Origin: Ochrobactrum sp. CM-21-5
Lineage (GTDB): Bacteria > Pseudomonadota > Alphaproteobacteria > Rhizobiales > Rhizobiaceae
DNA: 64,000 bases
Assembly (NCBI RefSeq): GCF_014253075.1
Contig: NZ_JACLZJ010000001.1
Location: 496,001-560,000 of the forward strand
Direction of reading: 5' to 3'
Part shown: positions 18,207 to 27,727 of the stretch, piece by piece
How the letters are laid out: each line of letters begins with the position of its first letter
Position numbering within the stretch: the stretch's first letter is position 1
The notes under the pieces: generated by a model
Told to the model about the DNA's origin: nothing
The model's input: the letters and a program-made list of their open reading frames with translations, nothing else
The model's database searches: none
Program-made: the position numbers and the translations under genes

Positions 18207-19577
18207 ATGACTGCCCAGCCGAACTCTCTTGAAGCCCGCGATATCCGCTATCATCTCCATTCCTACACTGATGCTGTCCGCCTTGAGGAAGAAGGTCCGC
18301 TTGTGATCGAGCGCGGCGACGGTATCTATGTCGAAGACATAACAGGCAAGCGCTATATCGAAGCGATGTCGGGTTTGTGGAGCGTCGGTGTTGGGTTTGC
18401 CGAACCGCGCCTTGTGGAGGCGGCTGCAAGGCAGATGGCCAAGCTTCCCTATTACCACACATTCTCCTACCGCTCGCACGGCCCGGCGATCGATCTGGCC
18501 GAAAAGCTCGTTTCCATGGCGCCTGTGCCGATGAGCAAGGCCTATTTCACCAATTCCGGATCGGAAGCCAATGACTCGGTTTTGAAGCTCATCTGGTATC
18601 GCTCCAATGCGCTGGGCGAGCCGGAGCGAAAGAAGGTCATTTCCCGCAAGCGCGGCTATCACGGCGTCACCATCGCGTCGGCAAGCCTGACCGGACTGCC
18701 GAATAATCATCGCTCTTTTGATCTGCCGATCGACCGCGTGCTACACACCGCCTGTCCGCATTATTGGCGTGAAGGCCAGCCGGACGAAAGCGAGGAACAG
18801 TTTGCAACCCGTCTCGCCGATGAGTTGGAGCAGCTGATTTTAGCAGAAGGTCCTCACACCATCGCAGCCTTCATCGGCGAGCCGGTCATGGGTGCGGGCG
18901 GAGTGGTCGTGCCGCCCAGGACTTATTGGGAAAAAGTGCAGGCCGTCCTTAACCGTTATGACGTTCTGCTGGTTGCGGATGAAGTCATCTGCGGTTTTGG
19001 ACGCACGGGCAACCTTTTCGGCAGCCAGACCTTCGATATCAAGCCGGATATTCTGGTTATGTCGAAGCAGCTTTCCTCTTCCTATCTGCCAATCTCGGCC
19101 TTCCTGATCAATGAACGCGTTTATGCGCCGATTGCCGAAGAAAGTCACAAGATCGGTACGCTTGGCACGGGCTTCACCGCCTCCGGCCATCCGGTAGCAG
19201 CGGCTGTTGCCCTGGAAAATCTCGCCATCATCGAAGAGCGGGATCTGGTTGCCAATGCACGCGAGCGCGGCATCCATATGCAAAAGCGTTTGCGTGAGCT
19301 ACAGGACCATCCGCTGGTCGGCGAAGTGCGAGGTGTTGGCCTCATCGCGGGTGTCGAACTCGTTATCGACAAGCAGGCAAAGACCGGGCTTGAACAGGCG
19401 GGCAGTCTCGGTGCGAAGGCCAACGCCGCCTTGCAGGAAAAAGGGGTGATTTCCCGCGCTATGGGCGACACACTTGCCTTCTGCCCCCCGCTCATCATCA
19501 ATGATCAGCAGATCGATACGATGGTGTCCACGCTTGAGGCGGCTTTGAACGAGGTTCACGCAGGCCTCGGCAAGTAA
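18207..19577 (+). CDS. Class III omega-aminotransferase (amine:pyruvate type)
   Basis: The 456-residue PLP enzyme belongs to the class III family. The Schiff-base lysine is Lys287 in VMSKQLSSSY; VADEVICGFGRTG supplies the conserved aspartate that binds the pyridine nitrogen, and FTNSGSEANDSVLKL the phosphate cup. Length and sequence resemble characterised Ochrobactrum amine:pyruvate omega-transaminases. The physiological donor is unknown; candidates are putrescine, beta-alanine and aromatic amines. GGAGG lies before tandem in-frame-unrelated ATGs at 18203 and 18207; only 18207 is in frame. A perfect hairpin follows. Confidence 0.9.
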   Translation: MTAQPNSLEARDIRYHLHSYTDAVRLEEEGPLVIERGDGIYVEDITGKRYIEAMSGLWSVGVGFAEPRLVEAAARQMAKLPYYHTFSYRSHGPAIDLAEKLVSMAPVPMSKAYFTNSGSEANDSVLKLIWYRSNALGEPERKKVISRKRGYHGVTIASASLTGLPNNHRSFDLPIDRVLHTACPHYWREGQPDESEEQFATRLADELEQLILAEGPHTIAAFIGEPVMGAGGVVVPPRTYWEKVQAVLNRYDVLLVADEVICGFGRTGNLFGSQTFDIKPDILVMSKQLSSSYLPISAFLINERVYAPIAEESHKIGTLGTGFTASGHPVAAAVALENLAIIEERDLVANARERGIHMQKRLRELQDHPLVGEVRGVGLIAGVELVIDKQAKTGLEQAGSLGAKANAALQEKGVISRAMGDTLAFCPPLIINDQQIDTMVSTLEAALNEVHAGLGK

Positions 19578-19584
19578 CGGATGC

Positions 19585-19619
19585 ACTTTCGGACTGCCCC
19601 GGTTGGGCAGTCCGAAAGT
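19585..19619. terminator. Perfect 15-bp hairpin after the aminotransferase
   Basis: Arms ACTTTCGGACTGCCC (19585-19599) and GGGCAGTCCGAAAGT (19605-19619) pair perfectly around a 5-base loop, 8 bases after the stop codon. There is no T-run on either strand, so it is not a textbook terminator; it may stabilise the mRNA 3' end or act with Rho. The following 276 bases up to cysD show no gene I can support. Confidence 0.55.
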
Positions 19620-19895
19620 AAAAATGCGTTAAATACGATGAATTCTATAGGATTTTCCTTCGCTTGCCGGAAAATCCGCCTTTTGTTCCCGGCGCAAGTT
19701 TGTTCTGGTCCGAGGTCGAACCAAGCAAGTTTTTCACGCAAGCTATCTGCAATACGCGATAGCATACTTTCACTTCCACGCTTTCTTTCACGACAATGCG
19801 CGCAACGTGGTCTTCGCCATGTCTGCGCCGGATGAAGGCATTTGCCAACTCTCCCGCCAGTATCGAGTTCCATCCGGTTCCCGGGAGAAAATGTC

Positions 19896-20816
19896 GTGCA
19901 TCATGCCTCTTTGACCAAAAACCTGACGCATCTTCAGCGTTTGGAAGCAGAAGCGATCCATATATTCCGTGAAGTGGCGGCAAGTTTTTCCAATCCGGTG
20001 GTGCTCTATTCGGTAGGCAAGGACTCATCGGTGATGCTGCATCTGGCGATGAAGGCGTTCTATCCGGCACCGCCGCCTTTCCCCTTTCTTCATGTCGATA
20101 CGACATGGAAGTTCCGTGAGATGATCGAGTTTCGCGACGCACAGGCACGCGAAAAAGGGTTTGAACTTCTGGTACACATCAACGAGGATGGTGTGCGCGA
20201 TGGCGTCGGCCCCTTCACCCATGGCTCGAATGTACACACGCACATCATGAAAACAGTCGGACTTCGTCAGGCTTTGGACAAGTACAGGTTCGATGCGGCT
20301 TTTGGTGGCGCGCGGCGTGACGAGGAAAAATCCCGCGCCAAGGAGCGAATTTTCTCCTTCCGCAATGCACAGCATAGCTGGGATCCGAAAAACCAGCGGC
20401 CGGAAATGTGGAGGGTCTATAATACGCGCATTTCGCAAGGGGAATCGATCCGTGTCTTTCCGCTTTCAAACTGGACCGAACTCGATATCTGGCAGTATAT
20501 ACTGCAGGAAAATATCCCCATCGTGCCGCTTTATTTTGCGGCCAGCCGCCGAGTCGTCGAGCGTGATGGCATGCTGATCAAGGTCGATGACGACCGAATG
20601 AAGCTGAGGCCTGGCGAGAAGATCAAGGAGCGGCAGGTGCGGTTTCGCACACTCGGTTGCTATCCGCTGACCGGCGCGATTGAATCGAGTGCCGCCAATC
20701 TCTCGGATATTGTCGAGGAAATGCTCATAGCCCGCACGTCCGAGCGCCAGGGTCGCGCCATCGATCGCGATGAAGCAGGTTCGATGGAAAGGAAGAAGCG
20801 CGAGGGCTATTTCTGA
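19896..20816 (+). CDS. cysD: Sulfate adenylyltransferase subunit 2
   Basis: CysD is the catalytic subunit of ATP sulfurylase and makes APS from sulfate and ATP. The PP-loop motif [26 protein letters not shown] and [16 protein letters not shown] are present, and the C-terminus has [16 protein letters not shown]. The frame is open to a TTG at 19842, but the GTG at 19896 has a GGGAGA Shine-Dalgarno with correct spacing and gives 306 residues, near the usual 300; I use it. A TTG at 19911 is a further possibility. It overlaps cysN/C by one base. Confidence 0.94.
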   Translation: MHHASLTKNLTHLQRLEAEAIHIFREVAASFSNPVVLYSVGKDSSVMLHLAMKAFYPAPPPFPFLHVDTTWKFREMIEFRDAQAREKGFELLVHINEDGVRDGVGPFTHGSNVHTHIMKTVGLRQALDKYRFDAAFGGARRDEEKSRAKERIFSFRNAQHSWDPKNQRPEMWRVYNTRISQGESIRVFPLSNWTELDIWQYILQENIPIVPLYFAASRRVVERDGMLIKVDDDRMKLRPGEKIKERQVRFRTLGCYPLTGAIESSAANLSDIVEEMLIARTSERQGRAIDRDEAGSMERKKREGYF

Positions 20817-22762
20817 TGAATGTCGCGATTGAACTTTTGGACAAACTTTCCATGCCAAGCGCAGCTGTCAGCGAATTTCTGGCTGATCAGGAGCGCAAGA
20901 CGCTGCTGCGTTTTCTCACCTGCGGTTCCGTGGATGATGGCAAGTCTACGCTGATCGGTCGTCTGCTCTACGACACCAAGCTGATCTTCGAGGATCAGCT
21001 TGCCGCACTGAAGAACGACAGTCGCAAGTTCGGCACGACGGATGACGATTTCGATTTTGCGCTGCTGGTGGACGGGCTGGAAGCCGAACGCGAGCAGGGC
21101 ATCACCATCGATGTGGCCTATCGCTTCTTTTCCACGCCGCGGCGCAAATTCATTGTCGCCGACACACCTGGCCATGCGCAATATACACGCAACATGGCGA
21201 CGGGCGCCTCCACCGCCGATCTTGCGGTTGTGCTGGTCGATGCGCGGCAGGGCGTGCTGACCCAGACGCGCCGCCATTCCTTCATCGCCTCGCTACTCGG
21301 CATTCGCCACATCGTGTTGGCGGTCAACAAGATCGACCTGGTCGATTTTTCGCAAGTAGCTTTTGATCGCATCGTTTCCGACTATATGCGTTTTGCCAAG
21401 GATCTGGGCTTTGCCAGCATTCAGGCAATTCCTCTCTCGGCGCGTTTTGGGGATAATGTTACTTCGCCGTCGCCGCGCATCGGCTGGTACAAGGGGCCAT
21501 ATCTGCTCGAACATCTGGAAACGGTTCGCATCGATACGGAGGTCGCAGCCAAACCGTTTCGTTTTCCGGTGCAATATGTAAACCGGCCCGATCTCGATTT
21601 TCGCGGTTTTTCCGGAACGGTCGCTTCTGGGTCGATTGCGACCGGAGATACGATTGTCGTTGCGAAATCGGGTAAGCCATCGAAAGTAAAGCGCATTGCA
21701 AGTTACGATGGCGATTTGTCGCGTGCTTCGGAAGGGCAGGCGGTAACGCTGGTGCTGGAAGATGAAATCGAGGTTTCGCGCGGCAATATGCTGGTCGGGG
21801 CAGAAACGCGGCCTGAAGTGGCGGATCGTTTTGCAGCCAGCATCGTCTGGTTCGGCGAGGAGGCGTTGCAGCCGGGCCGTTCCTATCTGCTGCGCACTGA
21901 AACCGATAAAACACCGGTGACGGTAAGCGAGATCAAATATCGCACTGACGTCAATACATTCGCGCGCACGGAGGCCGCGCGTCTGGACCTCAATGAAGTC
22001 GGATTCTGCTATCTCCAGACGGTGGAGCAGATCGTCTTCGATCCCTATTCCGACAATCGTGTAACGGGTGCCTTCGTGTTGATCGATCGGCTGACTAATG
22101 CGACTGTTGGCGCGGGCATGATCGATAGCGCCCTGCGCCAGGCCACCAATGTGCATTTGCAGGCTTTCGATCTCGATAAGCAGGCGCGTGCGGCACAGAA
22201 ATTCCAGAAACCGGCGGTGCTCTGGTTTACCGGCCTGTCCGCCTCGGGCAAGTCGACCATCGCCAACCAGCTGGAACGGCGGCTTCACGCGCTGGGCAAG
22301 CACACCTACTTGCTCGACGGTGATAATGTCCGCCATGGCCTCAACAGCGACCTCGGCTTCTCGGAGGAGGACAGGGTAGAGAATATCCGTCGCGTAGGCG
22401 AAGTGGCCCGGCTTATGACCGATGCTGGTTTGATTACGCTTGTATCCTTCATCTCGCCGTTTCGTTCCGAGCGTGACCGCGTGCGGTCGCGGTTGCCGGA
22501 CGGTGAATTCATCGAAGTATTTGTCGATACGCCGCTTGAGGAATGCATGGCGCGCGATCCGAAAGGACTTTACGCACAGGCGCTTCGCGGCGAGATCAAG
22601 GCTTTCACCGGCATCGATTCTCCTTATGAACCGCCGGTTTCACCGGAATTGCATCTGCATACTGCGGGGCGGCACGTTGACGAAATCATCGCCGAGGTAG
22701 AGAAATATCTTGCTGGTCGCGGTATCATCGGCAGTTATGGCAGTGATTCCTGGTCAATTTGA
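20816..22762 (+). CDS. cysNC: Bifunctional sulfate adenylyltransferase GTPase subunit / APS kinase (CysN-CysC, NodQ-like)
   Basis: This 648-residue fusion has an N-terminal elongation-factor-like GTPase with P-loop GSVDDGKST (residues 37-45), DTPGH and NKID; it drives APS synthesis with CysD. The C-terminal APS kinase begins about residue 470 with GLSASGKST (473-481), followed by [12 protein letters not shown] and [18 protein letters not shown]. The same fusion is known as NodQ in rhizobia. The kinase makes PAPS, which the APS-type CysH here would not need, so PAPS probably serves sulfation or is a side branch. cysQ follows 3 bases later. Confidence 0.96.
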   Translation: MNVAIELLDKLSMPSAAVSEFLADQERKTLLRFLTCGSVDDGKSTLIGRLLYDTKLIFEDQLAALKNDSRKFGTTDDDFDFALLVDGLEAEREQGITIDVAYRFFSTPRRKFIVADTPGHAQYTRNMATGASTADLAVVLVDARQGVLTQTRRHSFIASLLGIRHIVLAVNKIDLVDFSQVAFDRIVSDYMRFAKDLGFASIQAIPLSARFGDNVTSPSPRIGWYKGPYLLEHLETVRIDTEVAAKPFRFPVQYVNRPDLDFRGFSGTVASGSIATGDTIVVAKSGKPSKVKRIASYDGDLSRASEGQAVTLVLEDEIEVSRGNMLVGAETRPEVADRFAASIVWFGEEALQPGRSYLLRTETDKTPVTVSEIKYRTDVNTFARTEAARLDLNEVGFCYLQTVEQIVFDPYSDNRVTGAFVLIDRLTNATVGAGMIDSALRQATNVHLQAFDLDKQARAAQKFQKPAVLWFTGLSASGKSTIANQLERRLHALGKHTYLLDGDNVRHGLNSDLGFSEEDRVENIRRVGEVARLMTDAGLITLVSFISPFRSERDRVRSRLPDGEFIEVFVDTPLEECMARDPKGLYAQALRGEIKAFTGIDSPYEPPVSPELHLHTAGRHVDEIIAEVEKYLAGRGIIGSYGSDSWSI

Positions 22763-22765
22763 AAA

Positions 22766-23614
22766 ATGAAAACATCCGCTTCCCCGAAAGCCGAATTCAA
22801 CGGCAGTATCTTGCTTGCTCCCTTGCGGGAAGCCGCGCTCGAAGCGGGACGCGTGATCATGAAGCACTATGCCAACGGCTGTGCGGTATACAGCAAGAAG
22901 GATTCCTCGCCGGTTACCGAAGCCGATCATGCTGCCGAAGCAGTCATTTTGTCCGCTCTGGCCGCAGCGGCTCCCGATATTCCAGTGGTCGCCGAAGAAG
23001 AAGTCGCCGCTGGCCGCTTGCCAGCGCACTTGGGCCGGAGGTTCTTGCTGGTCGATCCTTTGGATGGCACGCGGGAATTCCTGCTGCGCAATGGCGATTT
23101 CACTGTGAATATCGCGTTGATCGAAGATGGCGCACCCGTCCTTGGCGTGGTCTATGCGCCAGCGCGCAATCTTCTCTATGTTGGCAGCCGTGAAGGCGCT
23201 CTGGAAGTGATGACGACAGCCGATCACGCGACCAAACATCAGCGCATCATCGCAGCCCGCATCGCGCCAGCAGAGCGGGTCGCTGTTTGCAGCCGCTCCC
23301 ATGCGACGCCGGAAACTGATCGGTTTCTCAAGGATAATCGGATCGGTGACTGTATTTCGGTCGGGTCGTCACTGAAGTTTTGTATGATCGCACGCGGTGA
23401 AGCCGATATTTATCCGCGGTTCGGCCCGACAATGGAGTGGGATACGGCGGCGGGCGACGCGGTGTTGCGCGCAGCCGGTGGAATGACGGCACGTTATGAC
23501 GGCAAGCCGATGGTTTACGGCCAGCTGCGGGAAGATAGGCGAGTGAACTTCGCCAACCCGCATTTTGTTGCTTATGGCGCAGGCGCAGCTCCGGTTTTTT
23601 CTATTGCTGGCTAG
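22766..23614 (+). CDS. cysQ: 3'(2'),5'-bisphosphate nucleotidase
   Basis: The 282-residue Mg-dependent phosphatase of the inositol monophosphatase family removes the 3'-phosphate of PAP and PAPS, preventing their build-up. The metal-binding motifs are visible: AEEEVA at about residue 73, VDPLDGTREFLLRNGDFTVNIAL at 95-117, and the C-terminal MEWDTAAGDAVLRAAGG. It starts 3 bases after the cysN/C stop and belongs to the same operon, which fits its role as a partner to the APS kinase domain. Confidence 0.94.
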   Translation: MKTSASPKAEFNGSILLAPLREAALEAGRVIMKHYANGCAVYSKKDSSPVTEADHAAEAVILSALAAAAPDIPVVAEEEVAAGRLPAHLGRRFLLVDPLDGTREFLLRNGDFTVNIALIEDGAPVLGVVYAPARNLLYVGSREGALEVMTTADHATKHQRIIAARIAPAERVAVCSRSHATPETDRFLKDNRIGDCISVGSSLKFCMIARGEADIYPRFGPTMEWDTAAGDAVLRAAGGMTARYDGKPMVYGQLREDRRVNFANPHFVAYGAGAAPVFSIAG

Positions 23615-23687
23615 CAGTGTAGCGACGTGGATTCATGCCTTGTCGCGGCATTCTAATATTGCAGCAAAAAAATGAGCTGCTTGCTCT

Positions 23688-23715
23688 TGCGGCTTGAAAA
23701 TTGGAGCGCTATAAG
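23688..23715 (+). promoter_or_regulatory. Candidate tRNA-Pro promoter
   Basis: TTGCGG (23688-23693) and TATAAG (23710-23715) are 16 bases apart and end 30 bases before the mature tRNA. The -10 box is good and the -35 moderate. Placement fits a stable-RNA promoter. Confidence 0.4.
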
Positions 23716-23745
23716 CCGCCACATTGGTCACGGCCACAAAGGTCA

Positions 23746-23822
23746 CGGAGTGTAGCGCAGCCTGGTAGCGCACCTCGTTCGGGACGAGGGGGTCGGAGGT
23801 TCGAATCCTCTCACTCCGACCA
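23746..23822 (+). tRNA. tRNA-Pro (anticodon CGG)
   Basis: The 77-base gene folds as a complete cloverleaf: acceptor stem CGGAGTG/CACTCCG, D-arm GCGC...GCGC, anticodon stem CCTCG/CGAGG with loop TTCGGGA (anticodon CGG), T-arm GGAGG-TTCGAAT-CCTCT, discriminator A and encoded CCA end. It reads CCG proline codons. No integrase gene or repeated 3' end is seen nearby, so there is no evidence that it serves as an attachment site. Confidence 0.97.
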
Positions 23823-23891
23823 TTTCAACCGCTGGAACACGCTGGTTGCTTTCCCGAAACCCATGATAAGCGAAGCACTGGTTATTGTTCG

Positions 23892-24653
23892 TCATTTGTT
23901 CATTCCGAACACTGACATTTTCATGAATTCACCGTCATAGTCGGCGATTGAAATCAAACGCTTTCGATCCAGAATTTCCACACGATTGGAGCGGAACAGG
24001 ACCAGTTCCTCTTCACGCAATTCGCGCAGCATCCTGTTGAGATGAATGGGGGTAAGCCCGAGAGCATCCGCAAGCTGATACTGCGTCAGTGGACAGTAAA
24101 AGGAGTTAGCAGTACCCATTCCGCAGGATTGCACCCGGTCTGACAGTTCAAGGAAAAGATGCGCTGTGCGCACCAGCGCGCTCCGACATCCCACATTGGT
24201 GAGATGCTCAATCAGCATCGAGCGCTGCCGGGAGAGAAGCTCTATCAGTATCATACTGAGTTTGGGGGCCCGCTTGATAGCATTTTCCAACGATACGAGG
24301 GTGATTTCGAAGATCACCATCGGCGTAATGGTGGCGATTGTGTTGTAGCTGTAGCCGTCGGCGGTTCTCAGCCCGACAAAGTCGCAACGTATGGGGAAAT
24401 CGATGATCTGCCGCTCCCCGCTGGAAAGGTCACGATAAACACACCCCCAGCCCGAGCGCACCAGATGAATGCTTCGGACCCTTTGGCCCTGCTCGATAAT
24501 CGTGGTGTCGGCGGCGAACTCGTTTTCCGTGATTGCGAGAGCGTCGATGGCATTGATTTCTAGCGTTTCCAGCTTGGCCAGTATCGGAGCGGACTCCAAT
24601 AAGCCAATCAGTGCTTCAACCAGTGGATCTGTGGTTCGCCTGCCACTGTGCAT
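23892..24653 (-). CDS. Crp/Fnr-family transcription regulator
   Basis: The 253-residue protein has a cyclic-nucleotide-binding-type beta-roll (about residues 40-140, with EQGQRVRSIHLVRSGWGCVYRDLSSGERQIID split over two strands) and a C-terminal Crp-type winged helix (CPLTQYQLADALGLTPIHLNRMLRELREEEL). It lacks the N-terminal cysteine cluster of true FNR, so it is not an obvious Fe-S oxygen sensor; FixK-like or other small-ligand regulators are possible. It is divergent from glpR across a 593-base gap. The stop is close to tRNA-Pro on the other strand. Confidence 0.85.
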   Translation of the reverse strand: MHSGRRTTDPLVEALIGLLESAPILAKLETLEINAIDALAITENEFAADTTIIEQGQRVRSIHLVRSGWGCVYRDLSSGERQIIDFPIRCDFVGLRTADGYSYNTIATITPMVIFEITLVSLENAIKRAPKLSMILIELLSRQRSMLIEHLTNVGCRSALVRTAHLFLELSDRVQSCGMGTANSFYCPLTQYQLADALGLTPIHLNRMLRELREEELVLFRSNRVEILDRKRLISIADYDGEFMKMSVFGMNK

Positions 24654-24725
24654 CGTTCATTCGCCCCCCATGAAAGATATGGATATTATCTTTCTATGCG
24701 TTAAGCCCGTTTGTCTGGTGGATCG

Positions 24726-24778
24726 AATTTGACGTTTGAGCTGGCGTCCAGGTCAGGCGGAATTTCAAACGTCACATT
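24726..24778. repeat. Inverted repeat in the Crp/Fnr-glpR intergenic gap
   Basis: Arms AATTTGACGTTTGA (24726-24739) and TCAAACGTCACATT (24765-24778) pair over 14 bases with one mismatch around a 25-base loop. The gap 24654-25246 is otherwise AT-rich in its second half, has a weak hairpin with T-run at 24964-24989, and contains no gene I can support. The arms could be paired operator half-sites or an RNA hairpin. Confidence 0.45.
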
Positions 24779-25246
24779 CGAAGAATCCACTGATTGTCAG
24801 GTTTCTGGCGGTCTTTCCGATTTCAGCATCGGCTCGGCACTTCTGTCGCCGGAAAACAAATGTTGAAGCGGGGCCACAAGAGACCTCAAAGCGTTATCAT
24901 AAATTAATGACACGGTTGTTTCGGTATGGCAATGTTTTGTTTCATCAATATTGCGAGTGATGACTCATTCTGAGTTGAGTCTTTTTCTCCGCCATGAGTA
25001 TATTTTGAACGTTAGCTTAAGCGTGTTAATTAATACTATTAATTTTATTCTTTGACATGAATTCTGAGAGGTCTGTCATTCCTTATAAGGCACAGGACAG
25101 TACCCATCAGTGAACGTCAATGCAGGAAATTCCGCTGGCTGAATCATGCCGAGTTTCATGCAATAGCTGGAGAAGTGGTTGCTTTCTCTACGAAAACAGA
25201 GAAATTACCAAATCGCAGTCAGAACAATTCCAGCGCTGGGCACACA

Positions 25247-26038
25247 ATGCAGCTTACCCCTCGCCACAATGCAATTCTGGAACTCGCCCGCAAGCAGGGG
25301 CAGGTTCTGGTGGACGACCTCGCAACGGTCTTCGACGTAACGCCGCAAACTGTGCGCAAGGACCTGAATGATCTGTGTCGCGCGCGGCTGCTGCGCCGTA
25401 TCCATGGCGGCGCGCTCTATCCTTCGGGCGTTGAGAACATGGAATATGAGGCGCGCCGGAGGATTGCGGCATACGAAAAGGAATCGATCGGTCGCGCCGC
25501 AGCCGAAATTATCCCCGATGGCGCATCCTTGTTCATCAATATAGGCACCACGACCGAAGCCGTCAGCCATGCTTTGATTGATCACAGCCAGTTGATGGTC
25601 ATAACGAACAACATCAATGTCGCGAACACATTGCGTGTGCATCCCACGATAGAGGTGGTGATCGCCGGCGGTGTCGTGCGCGCTTCCGATGGCGGTATTG
25701 TGGGGGAGGCGGCAGTCGACTTCATTCGCCAGTTCAAGGTTGATTATGCGATTATCGGCGCTTCTGCGATGGACGAGGATGGCGCGCTGCTCGATTTCGA
25801 TTTCCGTGAAGTGAAAGTGGCGCAGGCCATCATCGCCAATGCACGCCATGTGATTCTGGTAACCGATTCCACCAAGCTGGAACGCACAGCGCCGGTCCGT
25901 ATCGGGCATATTGCACAGATAGACACGTTCATCACCGATCGATGCCCATCGCAGCAATTGCGTGATCTGTGTGTCGAACATGAAGTCGAACTGATCGAAA
26001 CCCTGACGGGCGAGGGCGAAAGAAACAAAGAAATCTAG
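25247..26038 (+). CDS. glpR: GlpR, DeoR-family repressor of glycerol-3-phosphate metabolism
   Basis: The 263-residue repressor has an N-terminal DeoR helix-turn-helix (residues about 5-55: RHNAILELARKQGQVLVDDLATVF, then TPQTVRKDLNDLCRARLLRRIHGG) and a C-terminal sugar-phosphate-binding domain with NIGTTTEAVSHAL and ITNNINVANTL. It is placed directly before glpD and is presumed to respond to glycerol-3-phosphate. The frame is open 24 codons upstream, but MQLTPRHNAIL at 25247 is the normal family start. Its likely operator lies between it and glpD. Confidence 0.9.
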   Translation: MQLTPRHNAILELARKQGQVLVDDLATVFDVTPQTVRKDLNDLCRARLLRRIHGGALYPSGVENMEYEARRRIAAYEKESIGRAAAEIIPDGASLFINIGTTTEAVSHALIDHSQLMVITNNINVANTLRVHPTIEVVIAGGVVRASDGGIVGEAAVDFIRQFKVDYAIIGASAMDEDGALLDFDFREVKVAQAIIANARHVILVTDSTKLERTAPVRIGHIAQIDTFITDRCPSQQLRDLCVEHEVELIETLTGEGERNKEI

Positions 26039-26065
26039 TTTCGTTTCATTTTCGATTTGCTTTCA
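26039..26065. promoter_or_regulatory. Phased TTTC(G/A) direct repeats: probable GlpR operator
   Basis: TTTCG at 26039, TTTCG at 26050 and TTTCA at 26061 are spaced exactly 11 bases apart, one helical turn, immediately before the glpD leader. DeoR-family repressors often bind such phased repeats, and the adjacent genes are glpR and glpD. That GlpR binds here is inference. Confidence 0.55.
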
Positions 26066-26120
26066 CATGAAATGAATTATATTCGCTTTGGTCGTCCGAG
26101 ACAGGTCTTCGGGGTATGCC

Positions 26121-27632
26121 ATGGCGCAGGAAAACATATTCGACATTTTCATCATCGGCGGCGGTATCAATGGCTGCGGCATCGCACGTGATGCGGCTGG
26201 CCGCGGTTATTCCGTCGGACTGGCCGAGATGAACGATCTGGCAAGCGGCACTTCGTCGCGCGCCACCAAGCTCATTCATGGCGGATTGCGCTATCTCGAA
26301 CACTACGAGTTTCGTCTGGTTCGCGAAGCCCTGATGGAGCGCGAGGTGCTTTGGGCCGTTGCGCCGCATATCATCCACCCGATGCGCTTTGTCCTGCCTT
26401 ATCATAAGGGTGGTGTGCGTCCTGCATGGCTGCTGCGGCTTGGACTGTTTCTTTACGATCATCTTGGCGGGCGCAGGAAGCTGCCTGCAACACGCACGCT
26501 CGATATGCGCACCGATCCATCGGCGGCACCTTTGAAACCGCTTTTCACCAAAGCTTTCGAATATTCTGACTGCTGGGTCGATGATGCGCGGTTTGTGGCA
26601 CTGACGGCGCGTGACGCAGCTGAGCGCGGCGCGATGATCCGCACGCGCACCAAAGTTGTCGCCGCTCGCCGGGATCATGAAGCCTGGACCGTGACGCTTG
26701 AAGATACAGGCACCGGCGCTCGGGAGGAAGTTCGTGCCCGCTTGCTTGTTAACGCGGCTGGCCCTTGGGTGGACAGGGTGCTGCAAAGCGTGGAAGGGGA
26801 CCGCCAGTGGCACAATGTTCGACTGGTGCAAGGCAGTCATATCGTGGTGCGCAGGAAATTCTCCGACCTGCGTTCCTATTTCTTCCAGAACAATGATGGA
26901 CGCATCATTTTCGCCATTCCCTACGAGGATGATTTCACTCTGATCGGCACGACCGATCGGGATTATAAGGGCGATCCGGCAAAGGTGGCGATCAGCGACA
27001 GCGAAACCGATTATCTTTGCGCTGCTGCAAGCGAATACTTCAGGGAGCCGGTGCGCCGCGAGGATATCGTATGGACTTATTCCGGCGTGCGCCCGCTTTA
27101 TGATGATGGCGCAAGCAAGGCGCAGGAAGCAACCCGCGACTACGTGCTGAAGGACGATGCGCCGGCGGGTCTAGCGCCGCTCATCAATGTTTTCGGAGGC
27201 AAACTGACGACGGCCCGCAAACTCGCCGAGCATATGCTGGAAAAGATCGGGCTGCATCTCGGCAGGAAAGGCGCGCCATGGACGCATGCGGCACCGTTGC
27301 CCGGCGGCGATTTCGAGGACATTGCTTTCGAGCAGGAGCTGGAAAAGCTTAAGTCCGCCTATCCTTTCCTCGATCCGCGTCATGCCCGCCGCCTGTTCCG
27401 CCTCTACGGCACACGGACCCATGCGCTTCTCGACGGGGCGGCGTCGCTCGATGATCTCGGACATTTCTTCGGCGCAGATCTCTACGCGGCGGAAGTGCGG
27501 TATCTCGTGGAAAACGAGTGGGCGCGCACCGCGGAGGATGTGCTGTGGCGGCGCACGAAGCTCGGACTTCGCGTGAGCGCTGCGGAAGCCGCCGCCCTGC
27601 AAGCCTTTCTGGAACCCGCGCACGCCTCCTGA
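26121..27632 (+). CDS. glpD: Aerobic glycerol-3-phosphate dehydrogenase
   Basis: GlpD is a membrane-associated FAD enzyme that oxidises glycerol-3-phosphate to dihydroxyacetone phosphate and feeds electrons to quinone. The 503 residues begin with the FAD-binding FDIFIIGGGINGCGIARDA (GxGxxG variant), then ASGTSSRATKLIHGGLRYLEH, and near residue 340 VWTYSGVRPLYDDG; the C-terminal helical DAO_C domain is present. The upstream ATG at 26088 would add 11 unlikely residues, so I use 26121. No glpK or glpF is seen beside it. Confidence 0.95.
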   Translation: MAQENIFDIFIIGGGINGCGIARDAAGRGYSVGLAEMNDLASGTSSRATKLIHGGLRYLEHYEFRLVREALMEREVLWAVAPHIIHPMRFVLPYHKGGVRPAWLLRLGLFLYDHLGGRRKLPATRTLDMRTDPSAAPLKPLFTKAFEYSDCWVDDARFVALTARDAAERGAMIRTRTKVVAARRDHEAWTVTLEDTGTGAREEVRARLLVNAAGPWVDRVLQSVEGDRQWHNVRLVQGSHIVVRRKFSDLRSYFFQNNDGRIIFAIPYEDDFTLIGTTDRDYKGDPAKVAISDSETDYLCAAASEYFREPVRREDIVWTYSGVRPLYDDGASKAQEATRDYVLKDDAPAGLAPLINVFGGKLTTARKLAEHMLEKIGLHLGRKGAPWTHAAPLPGGDFEDIAFEQELEKLKSAYPFLDPRHARRLFRLYGTRTHALLDGAASLDDLGHFFGADLYAAEVRYLVENEWARTAEDVLWRRTKLGLRVSAAEAAALQAFLEPAHAS

Positions 27633-27727
27633 ATGACACCGGGCATATTCGCCCTCGCTTGCCAGTTTTATTTTAAACAGTCATTATCCATCCAGGCAGC
27701 GGGTTCCAGCCTTCCTGGGAGGAAAAG

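Noticed and set aside
19842-19895. TTG start for CysD
   Set aside because: The added 18 residues have no family match, while the GTG at 19896 has a well-placed Shine-Dalgarno.
23746-23822. tRNA-Pro as an attachment site for a mobile element
   Set aside because: There is no integrase, no direct repeat of the 3' end nearby and the flanking genes look like core genome.
24736-24960. 74-residue ORF in the Crp/Fnr-glpR gap
   Set aside because: It has no Shine-Dalgarno or family resemblance and its composition looks like random open frame; I treat the stretch as intergenic.
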